From Anisakis pegreffii (Eukaryota > Nematoda > Chromadorea > Rhabditida > Anisakidae), in contig JAPYMA010002742.1 in the NCBI GenBank assembly GCA_035041965.1, forward strand, positions 1-64,000: DNA of 64,000 nt, given 5' to 3'. Made by a program: the position numbers and the translations under genes. Every line of letters starts with the position of its first letter. Position 1 is the stretch's first letter. Below, one piece after another: positions 32,721 through 46,700 of this stretch. The notes beneath the pieces were generated by a model that ran no database searches, was not told the DNA's origin, and worked only from the letters and a program-made list of their open reading frames with translations.

Positions 32721-35279
32721 CTCTACAATTTCGCCATCGTCAAGTTGTTGTTTAGGATTTCGATTTATATCGATATCACCGTCAATTTCAACAGTGAGAA
32801 AACACACCGAATCATCCGTTAATCCAGGATCTAAGCCTTGCTTGCCATTCGAACATGATATTACCTTCATATGTATTTTTATTCGCATTATTTACAAACG
32901 CCTTTTTATCAGTAATATTATAATTATTATTGCCACTAATATCATCATCAATTCATTCTTCATTCTTATTATAATAAATCTATCGTCACTAATAGTTTAC
33001 CTATCTCATCTATTCTTGACCCTCGCACGAAGAAAATCTTTTAATAGCAGTGAACAGTTACTGAGACTCTCAGCAACTCTTTCAATAAAAAAGCAAAACA
33101 TTGCGGATTTTCATGTAATTTTAACGTGTTTTGGTGTTTGAAAATTAAATTGGCACAAAATTGTTTACACAATGCCACTAGGCCAGCATCCAATCGAGAG
33201 GTCATGCATAATACAGTGGCAGTAGCACCGGTAGAAATGTAATTTCTTCATCAGCTCACAACTTAGAAGAACATAATTGTGAAATGGAGCGATTTTTGCA
33301 AATACGATCCACAAAAATCGCACTGATCGTGAGTTACTAACACCATCCACTTTGATTTTAACGGAACGGACACAGCCACTCATCACTTTCAAGAAAACAC
33401 TACAATAATCTCTCTGTTGTTGTGCAAAAAATAAAAATAAAGTGATCACATTGTCTAGCACTATGCATAAAAATAAAGGCAAACAAGCCCGAAACAATTG
33501 ATTGCTACATTCAGTACGTTGCTGATAGGTTTGGATGTGGCTTTTTGATTTCTTAATTACGAGTGATCGTCTGGGATGAAAATGCCTTTTTCTAATTGCG
33601 TTTACAATAATCGCTTGGAGTACAGCTTTTTTTGAATATTTCACAGTTTATTTTTCAGAAACCTTCTTGTTGACGCTCATATTTAAATGCATCATTCTGA
33701 TTTTCTAGTTGCCAATAAGCATGCTCGGTGAATATACATTCTGCAATCATTCGATTCGCTCACATGCAGTTGTTTAGACCGATGTACTTTTCTACTGTTC
33801 AGACGAATGAGAAACGTCAAAAGTTATAAGAAGCCGTGTTGGTTTATGTTGGTCAAAAGCTATTTTGGTTTCCTGCTTTAGAAATATCTTCGTTACAATA
33901 CAGTTGTGAATAAATCTAGGAGACCCGGTTGATCTCCGACGCCGTAAGTCACGATTCGGAAAAAAGTTCTGAGCGATATGGTCAATAAAGTCACAAGCCT
34001 CAGTTCCGTGCCATTAGTAAGAACGATTCTCACAGAATCGATGGTCATGCGAGGGTTAATTACCGGTAATATAAGCAACTAACGTCATTATCATTATATG
34101 ACTAAGACTACTGGCAGTTGCAGCAGTATTTCATAAGCAATACGTGTCCACGACCAACGAGCGATAATTAAGAGAATTAGCGGTAAGAAGACTAACTTTT
34201 GTGGCCGTATATCCAGTTTCTTCTTTCAATTCCCGCAGTCCGGCCTCTTCAATACTCTCATTTCCGTCAATTAAACCTGAATTACGCTAATTCACGAACA
34301 CTATTTATTTCAACTTGACATTCTCAAAAACTTATTTGAGTGCTGAAACTATCACATCATTAACATCAATCAACCACCTAACACCATCATAAATCATGAG
34401 TAAAGCATATAAAAGATCAAAGTATTCTAGAGAATGATCAAAAGAATAAAACTATGAAAACTGATGTGAAGTGATTTGCTGAACTATTGCTAAAGACATT
34501 ATCAGCCACTTTTAACAATTACCAATGCTATTTGTAAATCGCCAGTAAACAAGTGAATGAAAGTGAATTAATATTATGCAATACCATTTTATTTATTTAT
34601 TCCAAAATCGATCGGCTTACTTCGTTATAAGAAAATAATCAGCAATTCAATAGAATCAGATAACGGATTATTTTAAATTCCAAATAAGCAACTGATCTAA
34701 TCCTAACACAAACGACCATTTCATCCATTTGAAGGACTTCAACCGAAACCGACTTTTAATTTTCGAAAAGTTCCATTCTTGTTCGTTTGAATCGTTTAAT
34801 ACAACTGAATAATAAAAATACTAATAATGGCATGCGATCGCGACATCAGTTAGCTATTCTAAAGAATATGATTTCATACGATAATATCGATGAAATGATA
34901 ATACTAGCAATAGTAAGACTGAATGAAAGCATCAACGCAGACGTTAGATCATCACATAACAACACAACAATTGACTCACAATTTTCTGTGCAAAGTTGTC
35001 ATTTTTTGGTGAATATGCATAAAATAGAATTATAGGATGGACATGAGCATCAGCTCCATCCATAGAACTAGCAGTGCGTAAAGTAATGCGATAAAAGAAT
35101 GAGAAAGAAAAATTACCGGCAGGAAACTCAAGGCAAAAGCCATTGATTGGTATACGGAATTGTTTCACAAATACAAAGTAGCTTTTATTGTCTTTTTTTA
35201 ATGTTGCTATTACATCGACGCCATCTGGAGTACTTGAATTCGGTGTTGTGGTTCGGTGCGCTGATTCCCAAACCTTCAT
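32721..35279 (-). CDS. ndx-2: ADP-sugar pyrophosphatase of the NUDT5 type (both ends unresolved)
   Basis: Three exons are recognised: 35117-35279, 34197-34276 and 32721-32864. The protein reads VWESAHRTTTP, FVFVKQFRIPINGFCLEFPAG, then the Nudix box G-LIDGN-E-SIEEAGL-RELKEETGY (all key residues present), then DPGLTDDSVCFLTVEIDGD and DDGEIVE. This is the order and spacing of NUDT5 and C. elegans ndx-2, which cleave ADP-ribose and ADP-sugars in the cytosol. The start may be the ATG at 35277-35279, which would lack the usual N-terminal ~40 residues, or an unseen exon may lie upstream. At the 3' end either the donor GTCAGT is used and a last exon is missing, or translation reads through to a stop at 32688. 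Two acceptors are atypical (ATGAAG). Confidence 0.85.
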
Positions 35280-37614
35280 TAAACGCTATCTTATTGCATT
35301 CGCTAACATGATTAATGATGGCATTCCATCGCACTGATCAAACTCTGTCAAGGTTTTCGATGAGAACCCGAATTAAAAATACTGCTTAAAATGTGAGTAT
35401 TTTGCAAGTTCATTGCAGTTTTCAAGATTTGAAACTGAAAAAGCAATGAAATTGAAATGGCAAACGATAATTTCCATGCAGTTGTTCTTTTCACACAGTA
35501 TCTCACCTACTCATGACTTCTCAACAAAGCAAATACTGATGAACCTGTTCATTGTTAGTGCCGGATTTTTTGAATTTTACTTGTCTTGTTTTCAGCCACT
35601 TTCCGTGATAAACGAATTTTGGTTCACCGATTATTTCAAATGGACAATTGTTGAACATTGTTGCACTTAGTTGATGCAATATATTTCAGTGAATGCTGCT
35701 GACAAAATCGATTCGTGTGATATCAACCACTGAAAACTGACATCACAAAATGCGCTCAATGCATGCATATCTCAACAATCATTAATCGCGCACGTTTTAT
35801 CGCAATACCAATGAGTAAACACACATCAATGGTGCATGCTTTCACTAGTTGTTTTGAGAATGCTTAAACTTGACTTCATTCATTCATTCAGAAAATCAAA
35901 CAAACACTTCAATAACGAAAAAAGTTAGTAGAACAATTGGAACATATATTGCAGAGGTACGTTACACATAATGTTCATTCGTAATGACAACAACGACCAT
36001 AGTTCAATGAACGAATAGCGTCGAATCAAAGTATAAACAGCAAATTGGTATTGTGATATGTACACATAATGTAAAACGAGTATAACATTCCTGATGATGA
36101 ACACGATAAAACCAAAAATCAGTCATTCTCTGAAAGAACATTCACGATCGACGACGTGGAAGTGACGTATGCGTCGTCAGCAAACGCTAACTGTGCCATA
36201 CCACCACAAACATTAAGCCAGAAAGTACACAGAAGATAAAATCGGTCCTAAATGCAAGGCAAATAGATCGGTGCGAAATTTTCTTCGAAAATAATTCAGC
36301 GAAACGGTTATCTATTAAAAGAAAGTGAACGATGAAATTCTAATAAAAATTTAATTATGAAATGATTAGCTGAATGGAATAAACCATCGAATAACATTGT
36401 ATCATTACAAGCAAGTGATTTTTCCGAATATTTATCTGTGTGCAGTGCTGTTATGAATAACAAAAAACACACTGATCATTATGTACCATGGAAATTCAAA
36501 GAACGGATAAAATAACGATTATAACAATAATAACTTCATGTGAGTGTTTTTCTGAAATCAGATCACTTCATCGAAGTGTTTTGGAGTTGGTGATTCAATT
36601 GACATCTGTATGACGCAGACGAGATCTGACAAGAATCACGCAGCTCCAGTAATATCAAAATCATTGTAAACTGTAGACCGCTTCATTCAGAAATCTCATA
36701 CAACTATACAACGAACAAGTACCGCTTACTCGATCGCATATATATATACGCACATCATAAGACTTCGTTCACTAAATATTACTTTATTGTGCTGCTTGTA
36801 AGGATAATAAATAAATATCATGAAGCTGAGACCAATCCCGTTTTTACTCGTCATTATCAAATTATACGATGAAGAATTCACGCAGAGGTATACTCGTAAG
36901 AAGGAATAATTTCGCGAACAATCAGCTTTTACGAAGATCTCTTGCTGAAGCAGGTGTTGACGATCGCGATGAATGTGTTTCGCCTGGAAATTTATTTTGT
37001 TTTATTCACTTCTCTTATTGGTCGTGACATTTTTTGCTATTGAAAGGTTTCCTAAAAATTATGAATTGCACACTGCAGCAGTTCCACGGTTATCAAAAAA
37101 TAGGTTTCCACTTCATTCAGTGAATCATCAGGCCAAAATACGCGTGATCTTGTGTTATCAAGCACAACTAACTACATTCAACGTCTCTCGATAGCAAACT
37201 CGCTTTGATCTGTATTTCAACGAAATATCGAATTAATACGCAATTCAAGTTACTGCAATGATTTGACTGTTTGTGCAAAATAGGCAGATAGGCACAAGCA
37301 GCAATTGGTGTTTTCATCACCACACGAATGCTCGAATGGATGTTTGGGGATAATGACTAGTCCTTTTTAACAGTGTAGGCTTTGACAACAAAGACGTGTA
37401 CTATTACAAATAGCGGTGATTTGAGATGATTCATTTTGTGGACTGAATAAAAAGAATGAAATAAAATCACTTTAAGACACTTACAGCAAGGAACAATTAA
37501 AGAGAATAAGACTGCATACCACTACGCAGTCGATAAAATTAATGCGAAGTTGTCGCTCATTGCAAACAACTGCAAATGAACAAATGAGGAGTGCTGAGAT
37601 GAATTGAAACTAAC
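35280..37614. other. AT-rich stretch, no supported gene
   Basis: Contains short ORFs only. A plus-strand Met with a hydrophobic leader (MKLRPIPFLLVIIKLYDEEF, near 36821) is followed by a GTATAC donor but no partner exon was found. Confidence 0.45.
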
Positions 37615-38926
37615 CGGAATCTCGACGTTTCCTTCGGGATAACGCCCTATTGGTGGTCGTTGGGGCAGGCGCTATGAAGCTTTGCTCCTTATTGATATCT
37701 TCTTCTTTCTTACGTATCAATTCTGAATAATCGCCATCCGGTAGAAAGAAATCTAATTGCTTACTGAACTCATTCGGTGTATATTCGTTTTCTTCAATTG
37801 CAGTCATATTGTATAATTCATCCAATTTCGACTTTATCTGAAATTTTATTTCGACATTCACATTTTCCACTCATGTGATTATTTTTTCAGCAATGTCATA
37901 TTTGATAACCACTTTGGAATAATTGGTCAGAGTTTTTCATTAAAATGAACGCAACACTACCCGAAATTCATGCTAAGAGTTCCGCATTCAACCTATCAAA
38001 AAGCAAGTGTCACTTTCTAGGTACTAGATGAATACCGTCTCAATTATAAACTGAATATAACTAGTTTCGATGCCATACACTTTTGTCATTAAGTTGAGCA
38101 CAGTATTGATGACATAATAATAGAGGCATTTCATAATATAAATGCGTTTCGTTTTAGCTACCCTCTATCCGGCTTCCAAATGTTTTCAGCTATGCAGAGA
38201 GATAGGTATTGCTCGACTTTGCGACATTAGTCCCTTGCATTATATGAGGAGATTTAGACAGCTATGGAGATCGGTATAATATTTTCGCAGCTGTCATCAA
38301 TAGTTCAGCATTCATCGAAGGAACAAGCGCTTTGTTCAAATTGATCTTCCCTTTTCTGTTTCAATCAGCACTCAATAGGATGAGAAAATTGAACAGATTT
38401 GAACAGTTCAATTTTATTTGCTACACGTGCCGTTTGACCGATGGATGCTGTTTACAACGAATCGCAATGAACGTTGTTTACTGTGCTAATGGAGAATAAC
38501 TGTGCGAAGTTTGAAATGATACTGCAGATGACTCGGTCGGCAATCAAAAATATCTAATTATGCTAACCTCTATGCCAAAAGTTTTAAATGCCAAAATAGT
38601 AGCCTATGATGCAATGCATTCAACATGGCTTTAGAAAAAAAAAACAAACAAAAAAGGCCAAAAACAAATTGGAAATGGATTAACGAGTTTGAGAGTTTAA
38701 GAAATGTGAAACGAAATTAATGATGCAAGCACCTGCTCACAAGTAGGACGTATCTTATATTTGGGATGGAATACGGCCGGTGAATGCTTATCGGTGATGT
38801 TTCGTTGTTGCTCCAGTTTCTTCAGATCATCGTCATTGAGCACATCCTCGAAATCCGTATCTTCATCTTCGTAAACATTGTTCATCAGATCCGTTAGACA
38901 CGACAAATGAAAATGCCTTGATACAC
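37615..38926 (-). CDS. Unrecognised acidic protein, two exons (partial)
   Basis: Exon 38733-38926 lies between TGTGTAG and a GTGCTT donor; exon 37615-37837 lies between AAATTTCAG and a GTTAGT donor. Both are open in one continuous frame. The product reads a short hydrophobic start (HFHLSCLTDLMNN), a strongly acidic stretch (YEDEDTDFEDVLNDDDLKKL), then KYKIRPTCEQIKSKLDEL, LDFFLPDGDYSELIRKKEED and a basic end (ALSRRKRRDS). Neither the first nor the last exon was found. No family is recognised. It lies between LAMTOR4 and the NUDT5-like gene on the same strand. The real-protein composition and clean splice sites support it as a gene. Confidence 0.6.
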
Positions 38927-40014
38927 CTACACATAGCACTTATCAATGAATGATACACACGCACAGGAAAGGAAGACTAGCGCATCATCGAACCTATTCA
39001 AGCTTTTAATCGAACGTTGATTATGTTTTTGGTTCGAAAATGAAAATAACGAGCAAATATTTTCGGTTCTAAAATAAGTAAATATTGAAAAAATTTTTTA
39101 AATTTTCAATTACTATTCGGTCGTTCAGCACCACTGACGAGGAAGAAACGTGATTTTTCTTAAAATTTCACTGAACAAATCAACGTTCAGCTAAGAGATC
39201 TGATTGAGTGCTTAAAACAGTTTACAACAAACTGAGCACATTAATGATGAATACTGCAAAAAGACACCCACCAGCAGGTTTATGCTCAAGAATTTTTTTG
39301 AACAAACGCATCTCAGATAAAAGACACCATTCTGGCTGGACACAGTCCATCTGAACACACCTGAAACCACCGACATAGACTGCAATCACCAAAAAAAAAA
39401 AACACCAAGTTCAAAATTGCGTGATTAATGTAGCTGATGGCAGGTGCAAGAATTCAGACTGCAACGATAAACTGAATAGAATGGACTGGATCGTGTTACA
39501 CTAACACTCGAATCTTCTGCTCAGATAGTAATTACTCAAATACAATGAATCTGATGTGAATTGCAATGAAAACAATAGAAAAAAGAAAAGAAATATTTAT
39601 TCTGATTAATAAAACATTTGCACAATACATAAATAACCACACTATGTTAAAAATAAAATTTAAAAACATCTTCGTAAACAGATTATTCATTTTGCAGATT
39701 ATTATTATTCAAAAACAGATCATTACTCATTCATCAAAATTCATTCAAAACTTTCGTCTCTACAAATGAAAATTACAATAAATTCAATGTTTATGAGAAG
39801 ATAATTGACAAAAAATGACTCGAACACTACAAAGTGCAACAAAACCGTTCAAATTTATCTCAATAGAGTACAATAGTGCACTGGTTGCATCGAACTTTTC
39901 GAAGTAGTTTTTCAGAACATAAGTCATTTCTTAAAAGTTCTTCTCGCTTTTGCAAACATGACAATAAGTGATTAAAACAATACAATAAACATCAAAAAAT
40001 ACGCAAATCTGGAA
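38927..40014. other. AT-rich spacer, no gene seen
   Basis: Only short ORFs and an A10-plus run near 39395. Confidence 0.5.
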
Positions 40015-41325
40015 TCATTTCACTTCGATCGGGCTTGGTATCCGTCTCCTCTTGACGATAAATATGAACGATCCACTGATGGTAACTACTAAAAAATAAT
40101 CGCCGAATGATATCGATAACGATTCGAAACTTTCGTCCATCATTTCATTAAGAGGCCCACCGATACGCAACATCTTTTGAATATTTGCAGCTAACACATC
40201 GTGATTCACTAGATCACCTTCTGACTGAAACAAACACTGATTTATTAGTGAAGATGCACGAATCTAAATATGCTTTCATCAATACAATAATTACGTAACC
40301 CCACGTGATCATTAAACGCTAATGACGCATGTGAACCGTGCGATTTCATTCAAAACTTTTCCTCGATTCAAAAGGAACTCAAAATCCGACGTACGAACCA
40401 GAAAACTCAGAAAGTTTAAAAACTCAGATTAGTTTTTCTAACCAAGTGAACTATATCGGAGACTGTTTCGAAATGGAATAGTCTAGCAGTGTCACTGATG
40501 TTACTGAGTCTCATCCAGGCTTTGATTGGCCTTCCATCTGACTACCTACTCATGTCAGTAAAAATCCCGTTTTCTTACTTTCACTAGTTACTTACACTTC
40601 GGGTCCACTTGATCGTTATTGCCGTTTTCTAAATATTCAATTCTAAAACATAATTGTCGTGGATGAGATCTACGGTAGGGTTTGTCATAGGGATGAATTA
40701 TTTCTTGACAGGTAAATTGAGGATGTCACAAGGATATAAGTCTGAGTCAGATCCAGGCTTTGCACTTGTCTGCAAATTTCAACTTTTTCATCGTGGACGA
40801 ATGTTTTTTTATAATGCTTTCCGTTCCTGATTGCTGAGGTTCAAAATGTTTCTGCAATTGATGAGTAAAGTTCTAAAAATAATTCTTCTTATTCCAAAAA
40901 TAATAATTTCTTTCACCTCACCAAGGAATTTCCTGACCGGTTTTTGATTCGCTGCTGATGTTATGCACAGGAATAGTAAATTCTCAGGAGTTAAAGGGAG
41001 GGGTAATGACGGCTTGCCAGATCTTCGAAAAGGGTAATGGAGCTTCCGAGCGTTAGACACTGATTTAGAGCATTTGAAAGGTTCGAGAGAGTAACAATCC
41101 GTGAATATTATTAATAACACCACAAGTTTATACTGAGAGAATTCCTCACTAAATAACTCCACCCAGCATAAATTTTCGTGCAACCTCGAAATTTTGAACA
41201 CAAACGAAACTGAATATCGTCAACGATTGAGCCAAAATGATTACCTTTATGACGCTACCATCCGATATGACGATATAACCGGTCTGATCGGGTATCCTCG
41301 ATAAAAACGAGAAGTTACTGTCCAT
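40015..41325 (-). CDS. lamtor4: LAMTOR4 (Ragulator subunit), complete
   Basis: Two exons, 41245-41325 (27 codons) and 40015-40224, join in phase 0 and give 96 residues (human LAMTOR4 is 99). Diagnostic stretches are LSRIPDQTGYIVISDGSVIK, SEGDLVNHD, SLSISFGDYFLVVTISGS and the end FIVKRRRIPSP. This is a roadblock-fold protein of the pentameric Ragulator complex. The complex anchors Rag GTPases on lysosomes for amino-acid signalling to mTORC1. The ATG lies just before the motif aligned with the human start. TRAPPC4 lies about 700 bp upstream on the same strand, too far for a classic nematode operon. Confidence 0.93.
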
Positions 41326-42020
41326 TGAAACACAATAGCTTACTCTCTTCTTAGTCTTTCTACAATGACAATAGTCATATCGATGAGGAAAGTTGAATAT
41401 TTCAAAGGATTAAAATAAGATGTATTTGCCGAACAGTTCATTCAATCAACTCATATGAGTATATCCTAACATTCACGTTATAACTGAATATCACTTTAGT
41501 GACGGATTCAAAAAAATTTCTTTAATTTATATAACCCATTTTATCACGCAGAACAAGATTTTTTGACAAGGTTCCTTTACCTTGATAATTTATCAAAGGA
41601 TCATTCTAACAAAATTTTAAAAGTATAATACATATTAGTGAGTAATCAATAGCTGAGAATGAAACTCTCACAATACACCAAAAAAACTCATACAATACAT
41701 GAGCATTTTCAAGCATTTTATTCATTATAAACTACCAGCATTTTGTACACATATCAGTCGAGACGGATATAATCACAGTAATCGATACATAAAACCAATG
41801 AAACTTTGACTGAATGACTTGAGAGACGAATCAACTAAACAATCACGTCCGAACAAGTTTTGTTCTTCCGCTGCTATTCAATTGAAGAAAATTCGACGAG
41901 TGAGAATGATACACGACGAAATAGATCAATACGAATCAGTTCATTGCCTGTTTTAAATCCACCAAATTCCAATAAATTAATAAACAATGTAGCAATATGA
42001 TCATATGATGCAGCTGATGA

Positions 42021-43206
42021 TTACACAGTGACCATATTATGCTTGTCATGTTTATCGATTAAATTCTTGATTGCTTCATCGAAACGTTGACATCTGATTG
42101 GCATATCCATCGAATAGAATGGATTTTTGAGTGCATAATCGGCGTACAACTCATAAATCCGCCTCAATAAACTATCCACACCCAAACTCAATCCAGCAAC
42201 TCCTACCACCACAAATTTAACGCCACTTGTCGACTGGAAACAATGCAACCTGAAATAAAGCAATCACGGTGATGCCATCCATTCATGTCATGTGCTTATC
42301 TCAACTTTCACTTCCTTTGAGCATCATTACAAAAAAAAACAAAACATTCTCGGAAATTAATGCATCAGCGTAATTTGTATTATTGTTCTCATGAGAAACG
42401 TCAATTCATGGAACACAACAATTTGAAGCAAAAAGGAAAAACTGAAACACTGAATAATGTGGCATTAGAGAAGCAATATTCAATAAGATGCTATAAAATA
42501 AATGCAACAGCTGAAGAGGTCTGTGACAAATCATTTGCGAAGTTCGTTTCGGTTATTACAACATTTTGGATAACAACATTGGCAAATAACATTCAATGCG
42601 AAAAACTCACTTAAATTGACTTGTTGTTAGTACTTCGATACCTGAACTTTTCGGGACAGGACTCAGCTGTGCGGCAATAGTGAAAAGTGAATGGAATGTA
42701 CTCGACAAAATAATTTTCTCATTCGTTGTTATAGTTGGTGGTATAAAGCGTATTATAACTGGAAAGTTGCTCTCTTCTGAAAGATATTCAAGAATGTTGC
42801 ATTCACAACCATTCACAATCATTTGGCTACCTTGTACTGGAGTACCATTGATTGCCGATATTGTATATCTGTAAAACGATATGTGGAAATTAAGAGCTGA
42901 ACGAAACTGGAACAATAAAATTTAGTAAATTAAAAAGGTAGTGTGTTTTTGATTAGGGATAATCACTGCCTTCAATAGATAATCGATGAAAAGGCAACAT
43001 ACAAGTGAGCAATAATGCAAAGAATACCTCAGAAATATGCCATCTCGTTCACCAAACACCACAGTCACTTTTTGATCGATCACATCCAAAACTACATCAA
43101 GCGGATAACTGAATGTCTTTTCGACACCGGCAGAATCCTCCTTAACATCCCAATCGTAGATCAAACTGCCAGCTCGATTGATCACAAAAACTTGGAATAT
43201 TGACAT
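42021..43206 (-). CDS. trappc4: TRAPPC4/Trs23 (TRAPP tethering complex subunit), complete
   Basis: Three exons, 43028-43206, 42611-42868 and 42021-42249, in phase, give 221 residues (human 219). The sequence follows TRAPPC4 end to end: MSIFQVFVINRAGSLIYDWD, EKTFSYPLDVVLD, the PDZ-like insert YTISAINGTPV, FHSLFTIAAQLSP, GIEVLTTSQFKLHCFQ, LLRRIYELYADYALKNPFYS and MPIRCQRFDEAIKNL. It is a core longin-fold subunit of TRAPP, the Rab1 exchange factor that tethers ER-to-Golgi vesicles. A TTTCAG acceptor lies about 22 bp before the ATG, fitting a spliced leader or a 5' UTR intron. Confidence 0.95.
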
Positions 43207-43399
43207 GTTCAACTCAATATTCCAATAGCTGAAATGATAACCGTTATTCACTGCTAATGAAATGCAGTTTAGTGCATTTATCGTTGTACGGTTCATCTGC
43301 CTGCGCTCGTACAGGCCGAGTTCATTTGAATTCGAAATGTAAGTCATGATCAAGGGCAATTCGACTGTTGTGTCAAACGTCACTGTAAACCAACAGTTC

Positions 43400-43790
43400 T
43401 CCAGGCATAAAGCTCCCGCTGTGCAGTCTCGTTAAAAACGTCACCCTGACCGAACTTTTAAAGAAACGCCGATTTCAGAAAAACATCAGCTTCGCATTTC
43501 AGCGGTAAATCGGGATCTACGACAATCCGCTCGGCGACAATTGCCACCCCAACAATTTGCACTGCGAAAGTCTATGATAACGGATGCTTCATCATTGAGT
43601 AGTATGGTGATTTTTGACGGATTTAGACTTGTCGTGGATGCATTTGTCGGTCACCCGTAAATTGCGTTCTAAAGCAAACACACATCCCGGACTTATGTCA
43701 CCACACACGTCGGTCTATCTGCGCTCTAACCTCCGATCAAAAAATGCCTGTGGTTATGATTGTAAAATATTGAATTGAATTGAATTTATG
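43400..43790 (+). mobile_element. Possible truncated retroelement or SINE (GC-richer segment with short tandem tail)
   Basis: Less AT-rich than its surroundings, without an open frame. On the plus strand it ends in a TTGAATTGAATTGAATTT tail at about 43772-43789, like the short tandem 3' ends of RTE-type elements and their SINEs. No reverse-transcriptase motif is visible. Confidence 0.3.
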
Positions 43791-46700
43791 GTGTCAAAAG
43801 TGAAGTAAACGAATATATCATGTAAAGCAATGCAGTGAAATAGAACGAGCACAGAAACGCAAAAAATAAAAAAGTATATATCTTCGAAGAACGACAATAT
43901 CATTATCAATTAGTATTTATTAAAAGGGACTGAAATATACACTGAAATATGTTAGGTATATTCTAGAAAAAAATTTAATTTAATTCGCACAAGAAACTGC
44001 ATCGGAATCACCCTCCAGCTAGCATAATACACAAATTTCTGAAAGGAGATAGATGCCTGCGAGGTGGGTTAAAGCATTCAATTAGGTGAGGTTTGGTGGT
44101 TGAGGTAAGAGCAGATTACGGTATGATGGAATCAGTTGATAAAATACAGAATGTTCTTTTGGTAGAAAATTAGAATCTCATCAGAAGTTGTTCTCGGCTG
44201 CAATTCACGGAGAACTAATTCAGGGACACTACCGTGCTACTAAAATGAGCATTGTGGCGCAACAAAGCGATTAATGCGCATTTCACTTAAGAAAAATGTT
44301 TTCAAAAAGTCGAATGTGATCGATTTTATCGCATCAGATGGGGAATGTTAGGTATGTGCTAGTAAACTTAAATGCCTTCTAGGTGTGGATAGGGCCCTGA
44401 TGACAACTTTTGATAGCGTCCTCCACGAGTGCGAGAAATTTTTCGTTACCGCGGGTGCACTCGCGAGTATAGTCCTTGGATGGAATCACTCGCAGGGAAA
44501 AGGATTTTGCAGCAGCTCCCGTGAGGTCCCTCAATTCTTCGTCTTAGCAGTTTTTTGCGATTCTTAGAGCATTTTTAGAACATGGCAGATCACACTGCTT
44601 TAAGCCGCGGGTTGTGGCAATGAAGTATTCAGTTTTTTTGTTGGAAGAAGCCGAAAAGTCACCGTAGGAGGACGAGAAATTGAATTTTATGTCATGCCAA
44701 CTTACGCCTTCGAGTAATGAATGCAATTGAATGAACACTGATGTCTGGTAGAATGTGAATCGAAAGGCTGACCAGTGTTCATTGCGTGCTTTATAAACAT
44801 AGAATTGACTTTATATTGTCATTATTAGGCACAACATTTGTTCTGCTCTTTCTTCATCATTGTTTTAGTCATGATTTATAACGCACATTCCCAAACGTGA
44901 CCCATCTCCAGCCCCTCATCTGGTTCGGAGTTTGCTCGCCGAAGCTCATCTGTTTCGGCCTTCATAGTGGCTCTCATACAATTCTATTGGTGTTGTCCTA
45001 ATGTCCCTTACTAATATACTTATCATTAATCGACTATGGTACGACAAGTTTGAAAGGTCGATTCAAACGACACAAGAAGCATTGCGAGTTCTTGATTTTA
45101 TTGACGAGATCAGGTTCAATTTCCACTAAATTCCGAATGTTTCACCTTGTCTTAGGGTTTGGCTACGTTCGAGAGAATACATCTTACTATTAGACTGCTG
45201 TGGTTAAGCTAGGTTGCCGTGGTTCCCCGTTCTCATGGAGGTTAGTTTCCGCAGAGATTAGTTTTCTTGGTTTCTGCTTAAAGAAACCAAAAAAAAAACC
45301 TTCTCCTCGTAGACATACTACTTCAACTAAGAAATAATTCGTTATTTGATCATTCAGCACTGTCATGAATATTTCATGATTTTCAATGACTTTCAAACCG
45401 AACATTTGAAATATAAATATCGGTATGATGCTCGTCGTTCAAATTAAGAACATGTACTTGCTTACAGATATGGAAATCACTCCCTGATGATCATCCATCG
45501 GTTTCATTCCATTCAATTTCATTAATTAACTTTGCTTTTTGGCGTGTTGTCATTAATTCCCTTTATGTACGCTATCAGTAAAACACCATGCTGTGATTAG
45601 TGTTTGCGAAATCCCGACGATTTTTCAGTCCCAAGATGGAAATTAAATCCCGGGATGCAACTTCTTTTGAAATGTAGAAGTGTTACGTGCTCAACACACT
45701 CATTCTGAACCATTGCGTTCATACTTTAGTAGAAACAAACTTATTCAGCAAATTGTGTCTGTATAAAACACGTAAAAGTCTGAAATTAAAGTAGGACAAG
45801 CCTAATTTAGATGTAGCATCTACAGTTAAACTTTCTGTGACAATATCTTAACTTTTTTTTGAATAACTACAATGGATTAGTGTTCTGTTGCGTGTATCTG
45901 AGACCAAAAGAAGCCAAAAATATTCGTCAACAAATTTTCACTCGAAATTGTCAACTATCAAACTGATTAAAATCGTGTTATATAGGTAACAGATTTCATT
46001 ATTAACAGAATTCATCGTTACTCGATAATAGAATTGTCCAAGAAAAGAGTGATCATCAATATTGTAATAAAAAAAGTGGAATTGAGATTGACGCACCACC
46101 AAAACATTCAAAGAATACAATTCAGCAAAGTTTGAAATAAGTTTTGCAAAGAATTCTTTGCAAAGAAAATATTTCCAGCAGCGAGAGCGATTACCGTTTC
46201 CGTCGTCTTTTTCTGAAATATGTGTGGGCGAAGTTGCATTGTTTAAACGTATATTCAGAGAATAAATGCGAAATCAACGGACCATAAATAAATGCAAGAC
46301 AAAGCAACCGTGATAACGAAGTATGAAGTTAGAGCGATGACATTATGAAATTTTTATTCACTGCCTTGGAAAAACGAATCTGAGATAGCGGCCATTGTAT
46401 ACTGATTCATCGTTTCATCACTACTGCTTATTGTTAGTGCTAAACCAAAATATTACTGTGTATGAATGAGCTAGGAATAATTAATGCGTGATTTGGGATG
46501 AGTGTATTGTCAAAAGTATACAAAATAACGTGTTTTATCAAATTCTGGAATTCCCGCAAGTTTCAGAAAAATCCCGGGATCGGGATTCAAAAATCGGGAT
46601 CGCAAGATCCTATCTAAAAACTAGCTGATGTCATGCGAGCAGTTGTCAATCGCGCCATTTTCACATCGTCCACAACTTTTGTTGTGAACTCGTGCGACAA

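Noticed and set aside
44385..44738. Short ORFs in a GC-richer block
   Set aside because: Neither strand gives a recognisable protein or paired splice sites.
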